Below are positions 8,641-18,470 of a stretch of DNA of 64,000 bases, piece after piece; positions within the stretch are counted from its first letter, which is position 1; each line of letters opens with the position of its first letter. The stretch is from Rhodococcus sp. 4CII (GTDB lineage: Bacteria > Actinomycetota > Actinomycetes > Mycobacteriales > Mycobacteriaceae). The notes under the pieces were generated by a model. The model searched no databases. It saw only the letters and a list, made by a program, of their open reading frames with translations, and had not been told where the DNA came from. The stretch spans positions 124,001 through 188,000 of the forward strand of contig NZ_JACCFE010000002.1 in the NCBI RefSeq assembly GCF_014256275.1, written 5' to 3'. The position numbers and the translations under genes were made by a program.

Positions 8641-9801
8641 ATGGTGTCCACCGAATGGGTTGATCCCGCTCCGACGCGGCTCGACGATTACAGCATCCTG
8701 CCGACCGTTGGCGTCGAGGAGGAGTTCGTCCTGATCGACCCGGTCACCGATGCCCCGTTTCCGGGAAATGCCGTCGTCGCCGCCGAGGGGCGGGCGCTCG
8801 ATGTCCACCTGCAGCTCGAGCTGTCGCAGTGTCAGATCGAGACGGCCACTCCGGTGTGCACCGGAACGACCCAGCTCCGTGCGGAATTGTGCCGGGCCCG
8901 CGGGCGGGCCGCCGCAGCGGCCACCCGAGTGGGGGCGCGGTTGTTGGCCGCCGGGGTTCCGCCTGTGGGGCCCGCGCCGCGGGCGATCAGCGACGTGCCC
9001 CGATACCGGCACCTGGCCGAGCATTTCGGGCTTCTCGGCCAGCAGGTGATCTGTGGGTGCCATGTCCATGTCGGTGTCTGCGACCGCGACCTCGCGGTCC
9101 AGGTCAGCAACCACCTTCGTCCCTGGTTGCCCGCATTGTTGGCGCTGACCGCGAATTCTCCCATCATCGGCGGCGTCGACACCGGGTACTCCAGCTGGCG
9201 GCAGGTGCTGTGGGCGCGGTGGCCCAGCGCGGGACCACCGCCGGTGTTCGAGTCGGCCGCGCACTACGACGCCGTCGTGGCGGAACTGCTCGCGCAGCAG
9301 GCCATTCTCGATCCCGCGATGATCTACTGGGACGTGCGCCTGTCGGCGCATCTGCCGACGGTCGAAGTCCGCGTCGCGGACGTGCCGGCCACCGTGGAGG
9401 AGACCGTGCTGCTCGCCACCTTGATCCGCGGACTGGTCAGCACCGCCCTGACCGATGTGCGCCAGGGTCGGTCGGCGGCGCCGGTGTACGGCCACCGACT
9501 GCGGGCCGGGTACTGGCGTGCCGCCCGCGACGGGATGACCGGGCACGCCGTCGACATGCGCTCGGGACGGCTGGTCCCGGCCACCGAACCGATCCGGCAC
9601 CTGCTCGAGCACGTCCGGCCCGCCCTCGAACGCACCGGCGACTACCGCGACACCCAGCGGGCCGTGCGGACCGTCCTCACCTGCGGCAATGGCGCCATCC
9701 GGCAGCGACGCGCCTTCGCGGCGGGCACCACACACGACCTCGTCGACATGCTCGCCCGCAGCACCATCGGCGGCTGCACGCCGCCGAGCGAACTGAACTG
9801 A
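8641..9801 (+). CDS. ybdK: Carboxylate-amine ligase, YbdK / glutamate-cysteine ligase type 2 family
   Basis: A 386-residue GCS2-family protein of normal length. Diagnostic segments are TVGVEEEF at the N-terminus, CGCHVHVG in the middle, NSP in the next helix, and YWDVRLSAHLPTVEVRVAD near the C-terminus. These carry the metal and ATP ligands of weak gamma-glutamylcysteine or other carboxylate-amine ligases. The ATG follows GGAGCAG. Actinomycetes of this group use mycothiol, so the real product is uncertain; several paralogues are common in such genomes. It stands alone, followed by a lipoprotein gene 52 bases away that may be cotranscribed. Confidence 0.88.
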   Translation: MVSTEWVDPAPTRLDDYSILPTVGVEEEFVLIDPVTDAPFPGNAVVAAEGRALDVHLQLELSQCQIETATPVCTGTTQLRAELCRARGRAAAAATRVGARLLAAGVPPVGPAPRAISDVPRYRHLAEHFGLLGQQVICGCHVHVGVCDRDLAVQVSNHLRPWLPALLALTANSPIIGGVDTGYSSWRQVLWARWPSAGPPPVFESAAHYDAVVAELLAQQAILDPAMIYWDVRLSAHLPTVEVRVADVPATVEETVLLATLIRGLVSTALTDVRQGRSAAPVYGHRLRAGYWRAARDGMTGHAVDMRSGRLVPATEPIRHLLEHVRPALERTGDYRDTQRAVRTVLTCGNGAIRQRRAFAAGTTHDLVDMLARSTIGGCTPPSELN

Positions 9802-9853
9802 TACCCGGCCACCGGCACGGAGGCACGGGAGACAGAACCGCACAGGAGAACCC

Positions 9854-10396
9854 GTGAACAACATAACCGCCAACGGCGCCCAGAATCGATCGACCATCAC
9901 CACCGCCCTGCTGATCCTCGCGTTTGTCGGAGCGCTGACACTGGTGAGCGCCTGCGGAACGAAGACCCAATCCGCGGAGGAGCGCAGCGCACCCGTTACC
10001 ACCGAATCAACAGCCGCCTCCGACGAGAAAGCAACTATGCCCACCGGGACCGAAGCGACAACAGCCACCGCCCAGAGCCACTACGACCAACTCGCCCTGG
10101 AGACTCTCGATGCCGTCGTGCAAGGAGACTTCGACTCCGCCACCGCTCGTTTTGATGATGTCATGCACCAAAATCTGCCTCCCGACCTTCTCGAATCGAG
10201 TTGGTCCACCTATCAAGAACAGTTCGGCAGCTATCAATCACACACAGACCCACAGGACACTGCCCGGGGACAAATCACCGTGGTCAGCGTGCCCCTGCAG
10301 ATGGAATACGCTCCAGGCGAGTTCCGTGTGAGCTTCCACCCGAACGAGACAATAGCGGGACTGTACTTCCTTCAGACCGGCGTTCCGATTCCGTGA
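9854..10396 (+). CDS. Lipoprotein with DUF3887-like domain
   Basis: A 180-residue secreted lipoprotein. A hydrophobic segment (ALLILAFVGALTLVSAC) ends in a lipobox with the cysteine at about residue 35. A Thr/Glu/Ala-rich linker follows, and then a small alpha+beta domain (ALETLDAVVQGDFDSATARF, WSTYQEQFGSY) resembling DUF3887. Such domains often sit on surface or regulatory proteins; no catalytic residues are evident. Translation begins at GTG after AGGAGAA. It follows ybdK in the same direction. Confidence 0.7.
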   Translation: MNNITANGAQNRSTITTALLILAFVGALTLVSACGTKTQSAEERSAPVTTESTAASDEKATMPTGTEATTATAQSHYDQLALETLDAVVQGDFDSATARFDDVMHQNLPPDLLESSWSTYQEQFGSYQSHTDPQDTARGQITVVSVPLQMEYAPGEFRVSFHPNETIAGLYFLQTGVPIP

Positions 10397-10431
10397 GCCC
10401 ATTCCACCGAGCATCCGAGATCTTTCACCAA

Positions 10432-10473
10432 CTGTACGTAGGTGGAATAGCGCTGTACGTACGTGGAATAGCG
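10432..10473. repeat. Two tandem 21-bp direct repeats
   Basis: CTGTACGTA-G/C-GTGGAATAGCG occurs at 10432-10452 and 10453-10473 with a single difference. 21 bp is two helical turns, and each copy contains a GTAC core, so this could be a two-site operator. It lies about 100 bases before the remnant of a regulator gene. Confidence 0.8.
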
Positions 10474-10569
10474 TCCGGTACAGGCCAACGGCACGCACGG
10501 GTTCGTCGGTGGTACGGCACGTCGATTCCTCTGACGTTGTTGCCGTGGGAGGGTTCATTACCGACACGC

Positions 10570-11066
10570 GGTGGGTCGCAAACCGAAGTGTACGAGCCGT
10601 CCGGCACCGATATCCGGATCAGTATCCCAGCCCGCCGCCCCGATGTGCTCGCCGAGATCCTGCTGGGCGTCGTCCTCGCCGACTCCGACTCTCAGGGCCA
10701 GCGGGGTCGGGCGGTGCAGGTGGCTGCCGACCGTGGCCGCGACCTCGGCGCTGTCCAACGACCCTTGAAGCGCCCCCGTCCGCAGAGTAGTGAATCCGCC
10801 CTCGATGCAGCCGAGCGCACCCTCGCCGGCCTCGGTTTCGAACCGGTCCGCGACACCAGCAGCTGTGTCCGGTTGTGGAACTGCCCGTTTCATCCGCTCG
10901 CGGGCCAGGCCCCCGACCTGGTCTGCGGCATCAACCATGCCTTCGTGACCGGGGTCCTTACCGGGCTCGGCTCCCGCAGCGTAGTCGCGGTCCTCGTCCC
11001 CTGGCCGGGCACTGCTGCGTCGAGCTCCGCACACGTGAAGCCGACACGGCGACCGCCGAAATGTAG
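10570..11066 (+). pseudogene. HTH regulator with C-terminal cysteine domain, remnant
   Basis: The frame carries the effector domain of a family of actinobacterial ArsR/MarR-like regulators: PSGTDIRISIPARRPDVLAEILL, then NCPFHPLAGQAPDLVCGIN. The last segment (GHCCVELRTREAD) is reached only by a frame change near 11000. The sequence just before the domain (GRKPK) is in a third frame. The N-terminal winged helix is missing. The conserved cysteines suggest an iron-sulfur or metal-sensing function in intact relatives. The gene is dead here. Confidence 0.55.
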
Positions 11067-11289
11067 ACATTGCACCAGATCTCCACTGTGTGGACGAACT
11101 CACTCGGTTTCCCATTCGTCGTCGAGTCACAACACGAACGATTTTCGCCCGCCACCGTGAAGCGACTCCGTCTGCGATCGCTGAGATCTGTACTGGACTG
11201 CGTCTTGCCGGCTCGATACCCGGGTGCGTCATACGCCATTTCCTGTTGGCCGGGGTGCCGCACCAGCACACCGGCGTCTGACTCCCGTG

Positions 11290-11640
11290 GCGCGAGGGAT
11301 TCGGCGGTGCGAACGCCGGACCCTCGGGTCACATCGTCGTCGACCGATTCCCCACCTGGCTCCTGCCGCGAACACCGGTCTTCCGTTGCCGTGGCGCCGG
11401 TTTCGGATTGTGGTGGTTCGGCAGCACCGGTCACGGCCGCTTCGACCTCGCCGGACCGTCCAGGAACTGCTACATCGCCGAATCCGAACAGATCACCCTG
11501 CTCGAAACGTGGGGTGGCATGCGGGTGATCCCGAGCACCGAACTCCTTGGCGGGCATTCGCTCGGATGCAGGTCACCACCGATCGCCACATGGCGGATCT
11601 GACGTCGAACGCCGCCGAAGATATCGAGGAGGAACCTCCG
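11290..11640 (+). pseudogene. RES-domain toxin remnant, copy 1
   Basis: Segments of a RES-family NAD+ phosphorylase toxin appear in two frames: FGSTGHGRFDLAG, AESEQITLLETWGGMRVIPS and then VTTDRHMADLTSNAAED. They carry the family's conserved Arg, Glu and Ser. The start, the first third and the C-terminus are missing, and no antitoxin gene accompanies it. A second decayed copy lies at 28716-29105, and the two are clearly related at DNA level. Confidence 0.6.
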
Positions 11641-11646
11641 GTTCGC

Positions 11647-13272
11647 TCATCGCGGGCCCGCTCCTGTCCCCAGGGCATACTCCTCGTGATCGAGTTCGCG
11701 TTCGAGGATGCGCAGGCTGGCGTCGGGTAGTCGACCGGCATCGCGCCAGCGCAGCAGTTCTTCGCGCTGGGCGTCGATGACCAGATGGCGTGCACTCAGT
11801 GCCGACTCCAAAGCCGGCGACAGCACGATCGTGCCGTCCGCGGAATCCTGCAGTGCCTCGAGCCGACGTCGGTATCGGGCGGCGCGTTGTTCCAAGCTCG
11901 TTCGCAATGCGTTGGTGACGCCCGGCTCGAGTCCCTCGTCGTGAGCGATCTGGTCCAGTCCCGCCAGCGCCGCGTTCACCGATGCGGCGCGCGCTTCGTT
12001 CCGCAGCCGCGCCTCGTCGGCGGCGTCGGCCTGCAAGCCCGTCGCCCGGACCAGCGGGCCGAACGTCATTCCCTGGCCCACCAATGTCACGAGCACGATC
12101 ACGAAGGCACAGAACTGCAGCAGATCGCGGCCTGGGAACGGCGCTCCCGTCGACGTGACCAGGGGCAGGGAAAAGATGGCAGCAAGCGTGATGACGCCTC
12201 GGGTGCCGGCCCAGCTGAGCACCAACACCTCTTTGCCGCTCAAGCGCCGACTGCCGTCGGCGCCCTCTGCACCCAGGCGCATGTGCAGTCGTCGCGGTAG
12301 GTATTCGGTCAACGTCAGCCACAGCGGCCGGAGCAGCAGAACGATTCCTACACTCACCACGGACGCGACGACGATCGTGCCGGTGGCGTAGGCGTCGAGT
12401 CCGGTCAAGATCGTCGGCAGCTGCTCACCGATCAACAGGAATACGAACCCCTCGAGCAAGAAATCGACCAGCCGCCATACCGCACCGGTCTGCAGGCGAC
12501 TCGCGCCCGAGACCGCGCGGGGTGTGTCATGCCCCACGAGCAGGCCAGCCACCACCACTGCCAGCACTCCCGAGGCGTGCAACTGCTCCCCCAACAGGTA
12601 CGCAGCAAACGGCGTTGCCAACGAAATCGAGTTGAGCATCAACGGTTCTCGGACCACCGAACGCACCAGCCGAACGGCGAACGCCACGACTGCCCCCACA
12701 ACGACTCCGCCGATCCCCGCCAGCAGAAACAGACCACCGGCATGGCCGAGCGAGAAACCGCCGCTGGTCGCGGCAGCGACGGCCACACTGAACATCGTCA
12801 GTGCAGTCGCGTCGTTGAGCAGGCCTTCCCCTTCGACAAGGGTGATGATCTTCGGGTGCAACCCAGCCCGCCTGCCCACCGCGAGTGCAGCCACCGGATC
12901 CGGCGGAGCAACCGCAGCGCCGAACGCGATGCCGGCTGCAAGGCTCACACCAGGTATCAGCAGATCGATGCCCACACCTGCCAGCACCGCGGTGGCAACA
13001 ATCAACGCCACGGACAAGCTGAACACCGAGCGAAGATTCTTACGGATGGCGAGCAGTGAGGAGTTCAGTGCTGCGCTGTAGAGCAGCGGGGGTATGACGA
13101 AGGTCAAAATCACCTCCGGCTCCAGCTCGATACCGGGTATCGGCAACGCCGCCCCCGCAAGTCCTGCAAGTGTCAGGAGCGCCGCAGCAGGTAACCCCGT
13201 CTTGTCGGCAACGAGATGGACGACGATGATGACGGCAATCGCCAAGAGCACGAACGCGAGAATGCCCAGCAT
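11647..13272 (-). CDS. Na+/H+ antiporter, CPA1 (NhaP-like) family
   Basis: A 541-residue integral membrane protein with about twelve hydrophobic segments. CPA1 signature residues are present in APPDPVAA and EGEGLLNDATAL (ion-binding Asp in the core) and in SWAGTRGVITLA. A roughly 120-residue cytoplasmic C-terminal tail is rich in charged helices (ERELDHEEYALG) and probably regulates activity. It exchanges sodium or potassium for protons across the cytoplasmic membrane to control pH and salt. The start MLGILAFVLL places the first membrane helix at the N-terminus. The gene stands alone between two decayed regions. Confidence 0.92.
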   Translation of the reverse strand: MLGILAFVLLAIAVIIVVHLVADKTGLPAAALLTLAGLAGAALPIPGIELEPEVILTFVIPPLLYSAALNSSLLAIRKNLRSVFSLSVALIVATAVLAGVGIDLLIPGVSLAAGIAFGAAVAPPDPVAALAVGRRAGLHPKIITLVEGEGLLNDATALTMFSVAVAAATSGGFSLGHAGGLFLLAGIGGVVVGAVVAFAVRLVRSVVREPLMLNSISLATPFAAYLLGEQLHASGVLAVVVAGLLVGHDTPRAVSGASRLQTGAVWRLVDFLLEGFVFLLIGEQLPTILTGLDAYATGTIVVASVVSVGIVLLLRPLWLTLTEYLPRRLHMRLGAEGADGSRRLSGKEVLVLSWAGTRGVITLAAIFSLPLVTSTGAPFPGRDLLQFCAFVIVLVTLVGQGMTFGPLVRATGLQADAADEARLRNEARAASVNAALAGLDQIAHDEGLEPGVTNALRTSLEQRAARYRRRLEALQDSADGTIVLSPALESALSARHLVIDAQREELLRWRDAGRLPDASLRILERELDHEEYALGTGAGPR

Positions 13273-13990
13273 TGCGGGTTCTACCCTCGACCTTGGAAGG
13301 TGCTGTCAATCGTCGCGTCCCACAGATACTTAGCCATACCTTGATTCTGTCAGGCAGGCCGACGAGCGCCTGTGACGATTCGGATTCGGCGCTGCCGATC
13401 GCTCACCGCCGAGATCGAACGTGCAGAGGGCGCCCCCGTAACGGCTGCCGGGTCATGTTTTGGATATGAACCTCGTCGGCGGAGAATCGTGCGTCGGCTA
13501 CGCTCGAGGATTTGACGAGCGTTCCATTGCCAATCCATGTTCCGGGGTGAGGATGGCTTCGAAGCGGGACCGCCCGAATATGCAGCGTAGGTGGCATTTC
13601 GGAGTCATCGAGCACTACACCGTGTCTTGCGGTCGCCGAACGAACTGGGTCTTGTGCGCGCTCATGTGTCCGGAGACCTGAATATCAACGGCGACATATT
13701 TTCGCCCGGGGGTCGCAGATCTCGTCACCCACATCGGGCTTGCGGGAAATCGCGCGCCTGTCAGCGCAGCGTTGCCGAGTCGGGGGCTGTATGGGCCTCC
13801 ACAAGCGGGCCGCAGGAGGCTACTGCGTGCTGAAGAGTGCGCGGTGAATCTCCTCACCGGTCTTCCGCTCCGGTCCGGGAAGGCGGGTTAACGGGTCGAT
13901 GAGTTCTCGTGTGGGATTGCTGTTCACACAGTCGGCCTCCGCCTGCGGGTCGGAGAAGAGTCGTCCGTGTATGGCATCATGCTCAATTTT
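13273..13990. other. No recognisable gene
   Basis: About 700 bases upstream of the antiporter gene. Small frames exist on both strands, but none resembles a known protein. The first 100 bases presumably carry the antiporter promoter; I see no clear motif. Confidence 0.4.
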
Positions 13991-13999
13991 CACTGCGGG

Positions 14000-14890
14000 T
14001 CCTTACTTGTCGGTATCACGTTGGGCGGCAGCCCCCGGCCGGCCCTGGCGCAGCTCCGCGCGAGGGCTATTGCCCGACACCCGTATGCGGCGCGGCTCAC
14101 TCATGTACTCGATCACCGAGACGAGTGTCCGGTGTGGGCGAGATCGCCGGGAAATCAGAAATTCCCCTGTCGCGTACTCTACTGTACCGTCGCGCCGTAG
14201 AATCGGTCGCCGACGGGCGATCGTCGCTGACACAGCGTCGGGGATCCTCGCGCTCACACAGATCTGGCACCTCCCGTGTGGTGAGCCGCGGGAACTGCGT
14301 GACCACTTGCTCACCGTCTCGACGTTCAAACGCGGCGACACTGGTAAGGGCACCGAACAGGGTGGCGTCCAGGGAATAGATGTCGACGGCCGGGTGCACA
14401 GACCGCCGTCGAGCACCTCAGGCGGGGTGTAGTCCGCTGATCCGGTGAGGATGCCGGTGGCGGTCGCGAAGCCTGCCCACGACGTGCCCGATCCCGCAGT
14501 CGGTGAACTCGGGCTCGCCGTAGTCGGTCAAGCAGGATAGTCGCCGGTGTGACGTCGCGATGACGGTTCCGAATCGATGCGCCGTCTCCCCCGCGCCGTC
14601 CATCGTTACCCCGAGCCGTACGCCTCGCCCAGGGGCGATAGAACATCGATGGAATCCTTTGGGTGATAGGGCATTACAAAGTTCTGACGCCCGGTCACCC
14701 AGCCCATCGCACACTGTTTCCGGAAGAACGGTGCCCGGCTCTCCTTGTCGAGTTCGACGGTGACATTCACCGCCACCGTGCGAGCCAGCGCGGTCTGGGT
14801 CAGCGAGAAGACCATGCCGAAACCGTCGCGTGCGCGTACGATCGCGCCATCCTCACTTCCTGCCGACACCACCATTACCGTGCGCACCGA
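14000..14890 (-). pseudogene. Ser/Thr protein kinase (PknK/LuxR-kinase type), decayed
   Basis: Reading the minus strand in changing frames recovers kinase landmarks in order. The glycine loop is DGFGMVFSLTQTALARTVAV, then an altered lysine region, then VMPYHPKDSIDVL at the hinge, then a degenerate activation-segment DCGIGHVVG. TPPEVLDGG-like and VDIYSLDATLFGALTSVAAFERR segments follow, ending in REVPDL. Several frameshifts and internal deletions break it. The second half resembles the kinases fused to ATPase-LuxR regulators in Rhodococcus, but no such C-terminus remains. Confidence 0.55.
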
Positions 14891-14913
14891 ACCCCACGAG
14901 GAAGGCCACGACC

Positions 14914-15795
14914 GTGAGTACAGAGACCACCAGGGGTTCGACATCTGTCATGCCGGCCGCGTTCATCGGCCACGGCAACCCGATGAACGCGTTGGACGTC
15001 AATCGTTACACCGCAGCATGGAAGGCGTTCGGAAATGCGGTGCCCCGCCCCCGCGCCATCCTGGTCGTCAGCGCGCACTGGTACATCAACGCGACCGCCG
15101 TCACCGCCATGCCCCGCCCGCGGACCATTCACGACTTCTACGGTTTTCCCAACGAACTGTTCGACGTGCAATACCCCGCACCCGGGCTGCCCGAACTGGC
15201 CACCGAGATCAGCGACGTCGTCCACCCCACCTGGGTGGGCGCCGACCTCGACAGCTGGGGCATCGACCACGGCACCTGGTCCGTACTCGTGCACGCCTTC
15301 CCCGACGCCACCATCCCCGTCGTGCAGCTGAGCATCAACGCCGACAAACCCCTGGACTACCACCTGGGGCTCGGCGCCAAACTGGCCCCTCTGCGCGAGC
15401 GCGGTGTGCTCGTGGTGGCCAGCGGCAACGTCGTCCACAACCTGCGGAGCATGAACTGGAGACTCGCCGATGACGGATACGACTGGGCCCGGCGCTTCAA
15501 CGACGATGCCAAGGCCGCCATGCTGACCGACCCCACCGAATTCGCCTCGCTCGACGCCCACCGTGACTTCGCCAAGGCCGTACCCACGCCGGATCATTTC
15601 ATTCCCGCCCTCTACCTCGCGGGGCTCGCGGACCAGTCCGCGCACCCCGGCGTCGATATTCTGGTCGACGGCTACGCATACGGTTCTCTGTCGATGACCG
15701 CGTTCACCCTCGGACTCTCCTGCCCGACCATCCCCGGCCCCACCGGATCATCCCTGCCACCGGGCACATTCCCACCAGACTCGTCGAACATCTGA
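14914..15795 (+). CDS. Class III extradiol dioxygenase, DODA (YgiD) type
   Basis: A 293-residue protein of the 4,5-DOPA extradiol dioxygenase family. Metal and active-site histidines lie in FIGHGNPMNAL, SAHWYIN, GIDHGTW and SGNVVHNLR. It would use non-haem iron to open a catechol ring with oxygen in the cytoplasm; bacterial members often have unknown true substrates. GTG at 14914 is chosen because GAGGAAGG lies upstream and the N-terminus fits the family; the frame is open 84 bases further back. It stands alone beside a dead kinase, and both flanks are decayed. Confidence 0.88.
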   Translation: MSTETTRGSTSVMPAAFIGHGNPMNALDVNRYTAAWKAFGNAVPRPRAILVVSAHWYINATAVTAMPRPRTIHDFYGFPNELFDVQYPAPGLPELATEISDVVHPTWVGADLDSWGIDHGTWSVLVHAFPDATIPVVQLSINADKPLDYHLGLGAKLAPLRERGVLVVASGNVVHNLRSMNWRLADDGYDWARRFNDDAKAAMLTDPTEFASLDAHRDFAKAVPTPDHFIPALYLAGLADQSAHPGVDILVDGYAYGSLSMTAFTLGLSCPTIPGPTGSSLPPGTFPPDSSNI

Positions 15796-15885
15796 CTCCT
15801 GCCCCGGACCCACCGGACGGCGCCGGGGCGGACCGCCACCGCCCCCGCCTTGATCGCTGCCGCCGCACCGCCTCTGGCACCCATC

Positions 15886-16018
15886 TCAGTACTCGTCGCC
15901 CCGGACGCCACCGGCAGCGCGCGGTGATCGGCGCGCGCCGCAACCGGTGGTGGTGACGGTACGTGTGCTTCGCAGTCCACATGTCCGGGTTGCCCATCCG
16001 CACGGTGTCACCCTCCAC
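15886..16018 (-). pseudogene. Fragment of a telomere-associated protein (tap) gene
   Basis: The minus strand encodes GNPDMWTAKHTYRHHH followed after a slip by RRAPITARCRWRPGRRVL. This lines up with residues of the intact Tap-like protein at 43320-45188 (VNPDMWTATRMQHHH, then WRAAIIAHCRWRGRRVAM). Only this short piece of the C-terminal half remains. It marks a former second copy of the telomere operon or a recombination scar. Confidence 0.65.
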
Positions 16019-16069
16019 CGTGTCTGCAGGAGATGAGTCGGCGAGGTGGGGCGAAGGATCCTGCTGCGC

Positions 16070-16530
16070 TGCTGCACGTCTCAGGCGTCCATCCTCGATG
16101 CCATCCGCCGCATCGTCACCGCCGAATGCCAGGCCTCCAGGTCACCCAAGGATCCCGACTTCGACGTCGTCGACCACTTCCCCGCCACCGACAACGACCC
16201 TGCCACCACCGCGCGGGCGGCGCATTCGACGACCACTTCGGCGGCGACCGGACCTTCGACCTCCCCCTGCAGACCGCAAGTGAGGACTTCAGCGACATCC
16301 CCACCGCCCTCGGCGCCCCCTCCACGTACTGGGGCATCGGCGGCATCGACCCCGACACCTACCGCAACGCCGAGACCGCCGGACGCGTCGACGACGACAT
16401 CCCGGTCAACCACTCCCCCACTTCGCACCCGTCATCCAACCCACCCTCGACACCGGAACCCAGACCCTCACCGTCGCCGCACTCGCCTGGCTCGCCCTGC
16501 CCCGATCACTGCCACCGGATCGTGCATGAA
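16070..16530 (+). pseudogene. M20-family amidohydrolase, 3' remnant
   Basis: Three successive frames encode the end of an M20 peptidase/amidohydrolase: AIRRIVTAECQASRSPKDP, then TASEDFSDIPTALGAPSTYWGIGGID, and then HFAPVIQPTLDTGTQTLTV. The SEDFSDIP segment holds the conserved metal-site glutamate region. The N-terminal half is absent and at least two frameshifts separate the pieces. Confidence 0.6.
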
Positions 16531-17042
16531 AGGACAGACGAAGGCCGCCTCCTGACAGGCTGATCCTCGTGAGCGGGTGTGTATTGCACCAGTCCGGTTC
16601 GCGGTAGCCGGGTCGTTCCCGCCGCATCGCACGGGCGCCCAATCGCAAGGAAACCGCCGTGGACGTCTGAGCCGAAGCCGGTACTTCACAGCTGAACGTG
16701 CACCTCGAGGCTCTACGGTGCTGGATCCGCCGAACGGAACCGGTCAGCGAGCCGAGAGTCGTTGCACGAATCCCAAACCTGACCGAAGCTTCCGGGAGCG
16801 ACAGGTTTTCGGTGGTTCCAGCTCTGGCCGTCCGATCGCCAGTCATGCTCGGAAAGTGCTGGAATCAGGCGGTGACGATCGGCAGATCGACTCATCTTTG
16901 CCTCGTGCCCCGTAGGGCTTGGGTGACCGAGTGTTCGACCTCCGCCGTTCGCGGTTGGTCAATGTCCGGGCGGTGTTGCTCGGCGGGCGCGGACACGTGG
17001 CGCTCGACCACGGCCATCATGAGGCCGCTGTAGCGGTGGTTG
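16531..17042. other. No recognisable gene
   Basis: About 500 bases downstream of the MHS transporter terminator. No frame resembles a known protein. Confidence 0.4.
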
Positions 17043-17071
17043 GCCGGGCACCCCGGATCGGGGTGCCCGGC
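17043..17071 (-). terminator. Terminator of the catabolic operon
   Basis: Perfect 13-bp GC-rich stem, GCCGGGCACCCCG and its complement around a three-base loop, about 20 bases beyond the MHS transporter stop. No T-run follows, which is common for high-GC actinobacteria. Confidence 0.75.
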
Positions 17072-17091
17072 GTGCCGTGGCCAAAGTGTCG

Positions 17092-18417
17092 TCACGCGCT
17101 CAGGTCAACGTGCTTGCTCTCGCTGACGAACAGAATGAGGATCACGGCGCTCATGGCGCACAGGGCGACGAGATAAACGATGACGCTGGTGATCGTGCCA
17201 GACCCGGCGAACAGGGAGGCGACGATGACCGGGGTAAATCCTGCACCGAGCAGACTGCCGATCTGGTAGCCGAGGGACGCGCCGGTGTAGCGGGCTCGGG
17301 TGCCGAACTGTTCGGCGAGGAATGCCGGCATAGGTCCGAACGTAAGCGATTGCAGCACTGAGCATGCGATCAGGAAGGCAAGCACGACGAGCAGGAAGTT
17401 ACCGGAGGACGCGAGCTGAAACAGTGGCCATGCCAGCACGACCATGCCGGTGAATCCGGTCAGCATGATCGGCTTGCGGCCGAATTGGTCTGAGAGTTTG
17501 GCCGCGCCGAGGATGCCGAAGATGGCGAAGAATTGGCAGACCGCGAACGCGGTGAGACCCTGCGATCGAGTGACACCGTTCTGTGCGGCGAAGGTGATCA
17601 CGAATGTCGAGAACAGGGCCTGGATGACGAACGGCGCGGTGCATACCAGACCGGCCAGGATCAGGGTGCGCGGTGCACGCAGGATCGTCACCAGCGGAAT
17701 GGATTCCTTCGCCTGTGATGTCCTCTCCTTGGCCGCGTGCAGGGCCTCTTCGAAGACCGGGCTCTCGGCGATGCGAGCCCTCACGAACAGACCGACAGCG
17801 AGCAGGACCGCCGAGAACAGGAACGGGATGCGCCAACCCCAGCCGAGGAAGTCGTCCTCGGGCATGAGCGCGACCAGGGAGAGCGCAATGGTGCCGAGCA
17901 CGGCGCCGGTCGGGCCGCCGGCGTTGGTGAATGCGGCGGCGAACCCGCGGTTGCGGCCCTTGACGTGTTCGAGCGACATCAGGGCGGCGCCACCCCACTC
18001 TCCGCCGATCGCGATGCCCTGCACCGCGCGCAGGACGATCAGCATTACCGCACCCCAGGTGGGGATGGCGGGGACCAGCCCGATCAGGAAGGACGCGATA
18101 CCCATGATCGACATCGACCACATGAGCATCTTCTTGCGGCCGACGCGGTCGCCGAAGTGTCCGAACACGATCCCCCCGAGCGGGCGGGAGATGTAGCCGA
18201 TTGCAAACGTCGCGTAGGAGGCGATGAGCGCCACCCCGGGGTTCAGATCGGCGAAGAATACGGGGCCGAAGACCAGTGAGGAGGCGGTGGCGTAGAGGAT
18301 GAAGTCGTAGAACTCGACGGTGCTTCCGAGGTAGCTCGAGAGAACGACGCGGCGAATGTCCTTCTGCCGCTGCGCGGGCGCGGCGTCGAGGTCGCGTCCT
18401 GGGTCTGCCAGGGTCAT
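17092..18417 (-). CDS. MFS transporter, metabolite:H+ symporter (MHS) family
   Basis: A 441-residue transporter with twelve predicted membrane helices. MHS features are GSTVEFYDFILYATASSLVFG at helix 1, the loop GHFGDRVGRKKML between helices 2 and 3, and the helix 4-5 segment VQGIAIGGEWGGAAL. The family imports carboxylates such as shikimate, citrate or alpha-ketoglutarate with protons. It is the last gene of the LysR-controlled operon, 54 bases after the aldehyde dehydrogenase, and is followed by a strong hairpin terminator. It therefore probably imports the acid that the operon degrades. Confidence 0.9.
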   Translation of the reverse strand: MTLADPGRDLDAAPAQRQKDIRRVVLSSYLGSTVEFYDFILYATASSLVFGPVFFADLNPGVALIASYATFAIGYISRPLGGIVFGHFGDRVGRKKMLMWSMSIMGIASFLIGLVPAIPTWGAVMLIVLRAVQGIAIGGEWGGAALMSLEHVKGRNRGFAAAFTNAGGPTGAVLGTIALSLVALMPEDDFLGWGWRIPFLFSAVLLAVGLFVRARIAESPVFEEALHAAKERTSQAKESIPLVTILRAPRTLILAGLVCTAPFVIQALFSTFVITFAAQNGVTRSQGLTAFAVCQFFAIFGILGAAKLSDQFGRKPIMLTGFTGMVVLAWPLFQLASSGNFLLVVLAFLIACSVLQSLTFGPMPAFLAEQFGTRARYTGASLGYQIGSLLGAGFTPVIVASLFAGSGTITSVIVYLVALCAMSAVILILFVSESKHVDLSA

Positions 18418-18470
18418 GGTGGGTCCTTACTGTGCAAGAAGTCGATGTTAGGCCGGTTGCTGACGGGTGC

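Noticed and set aside
13899..14432. 177-residue plus-strand frame
   Set aside because: It is opposite the decayed kinase segments, which carry recognisable motifs on the minus strand.
16892..17095. 67-residue minus-strand frame at the end of the MHS transporter
   Set aside because: It spans the strong hairpin terminator at 17043-17071 and has no homology.
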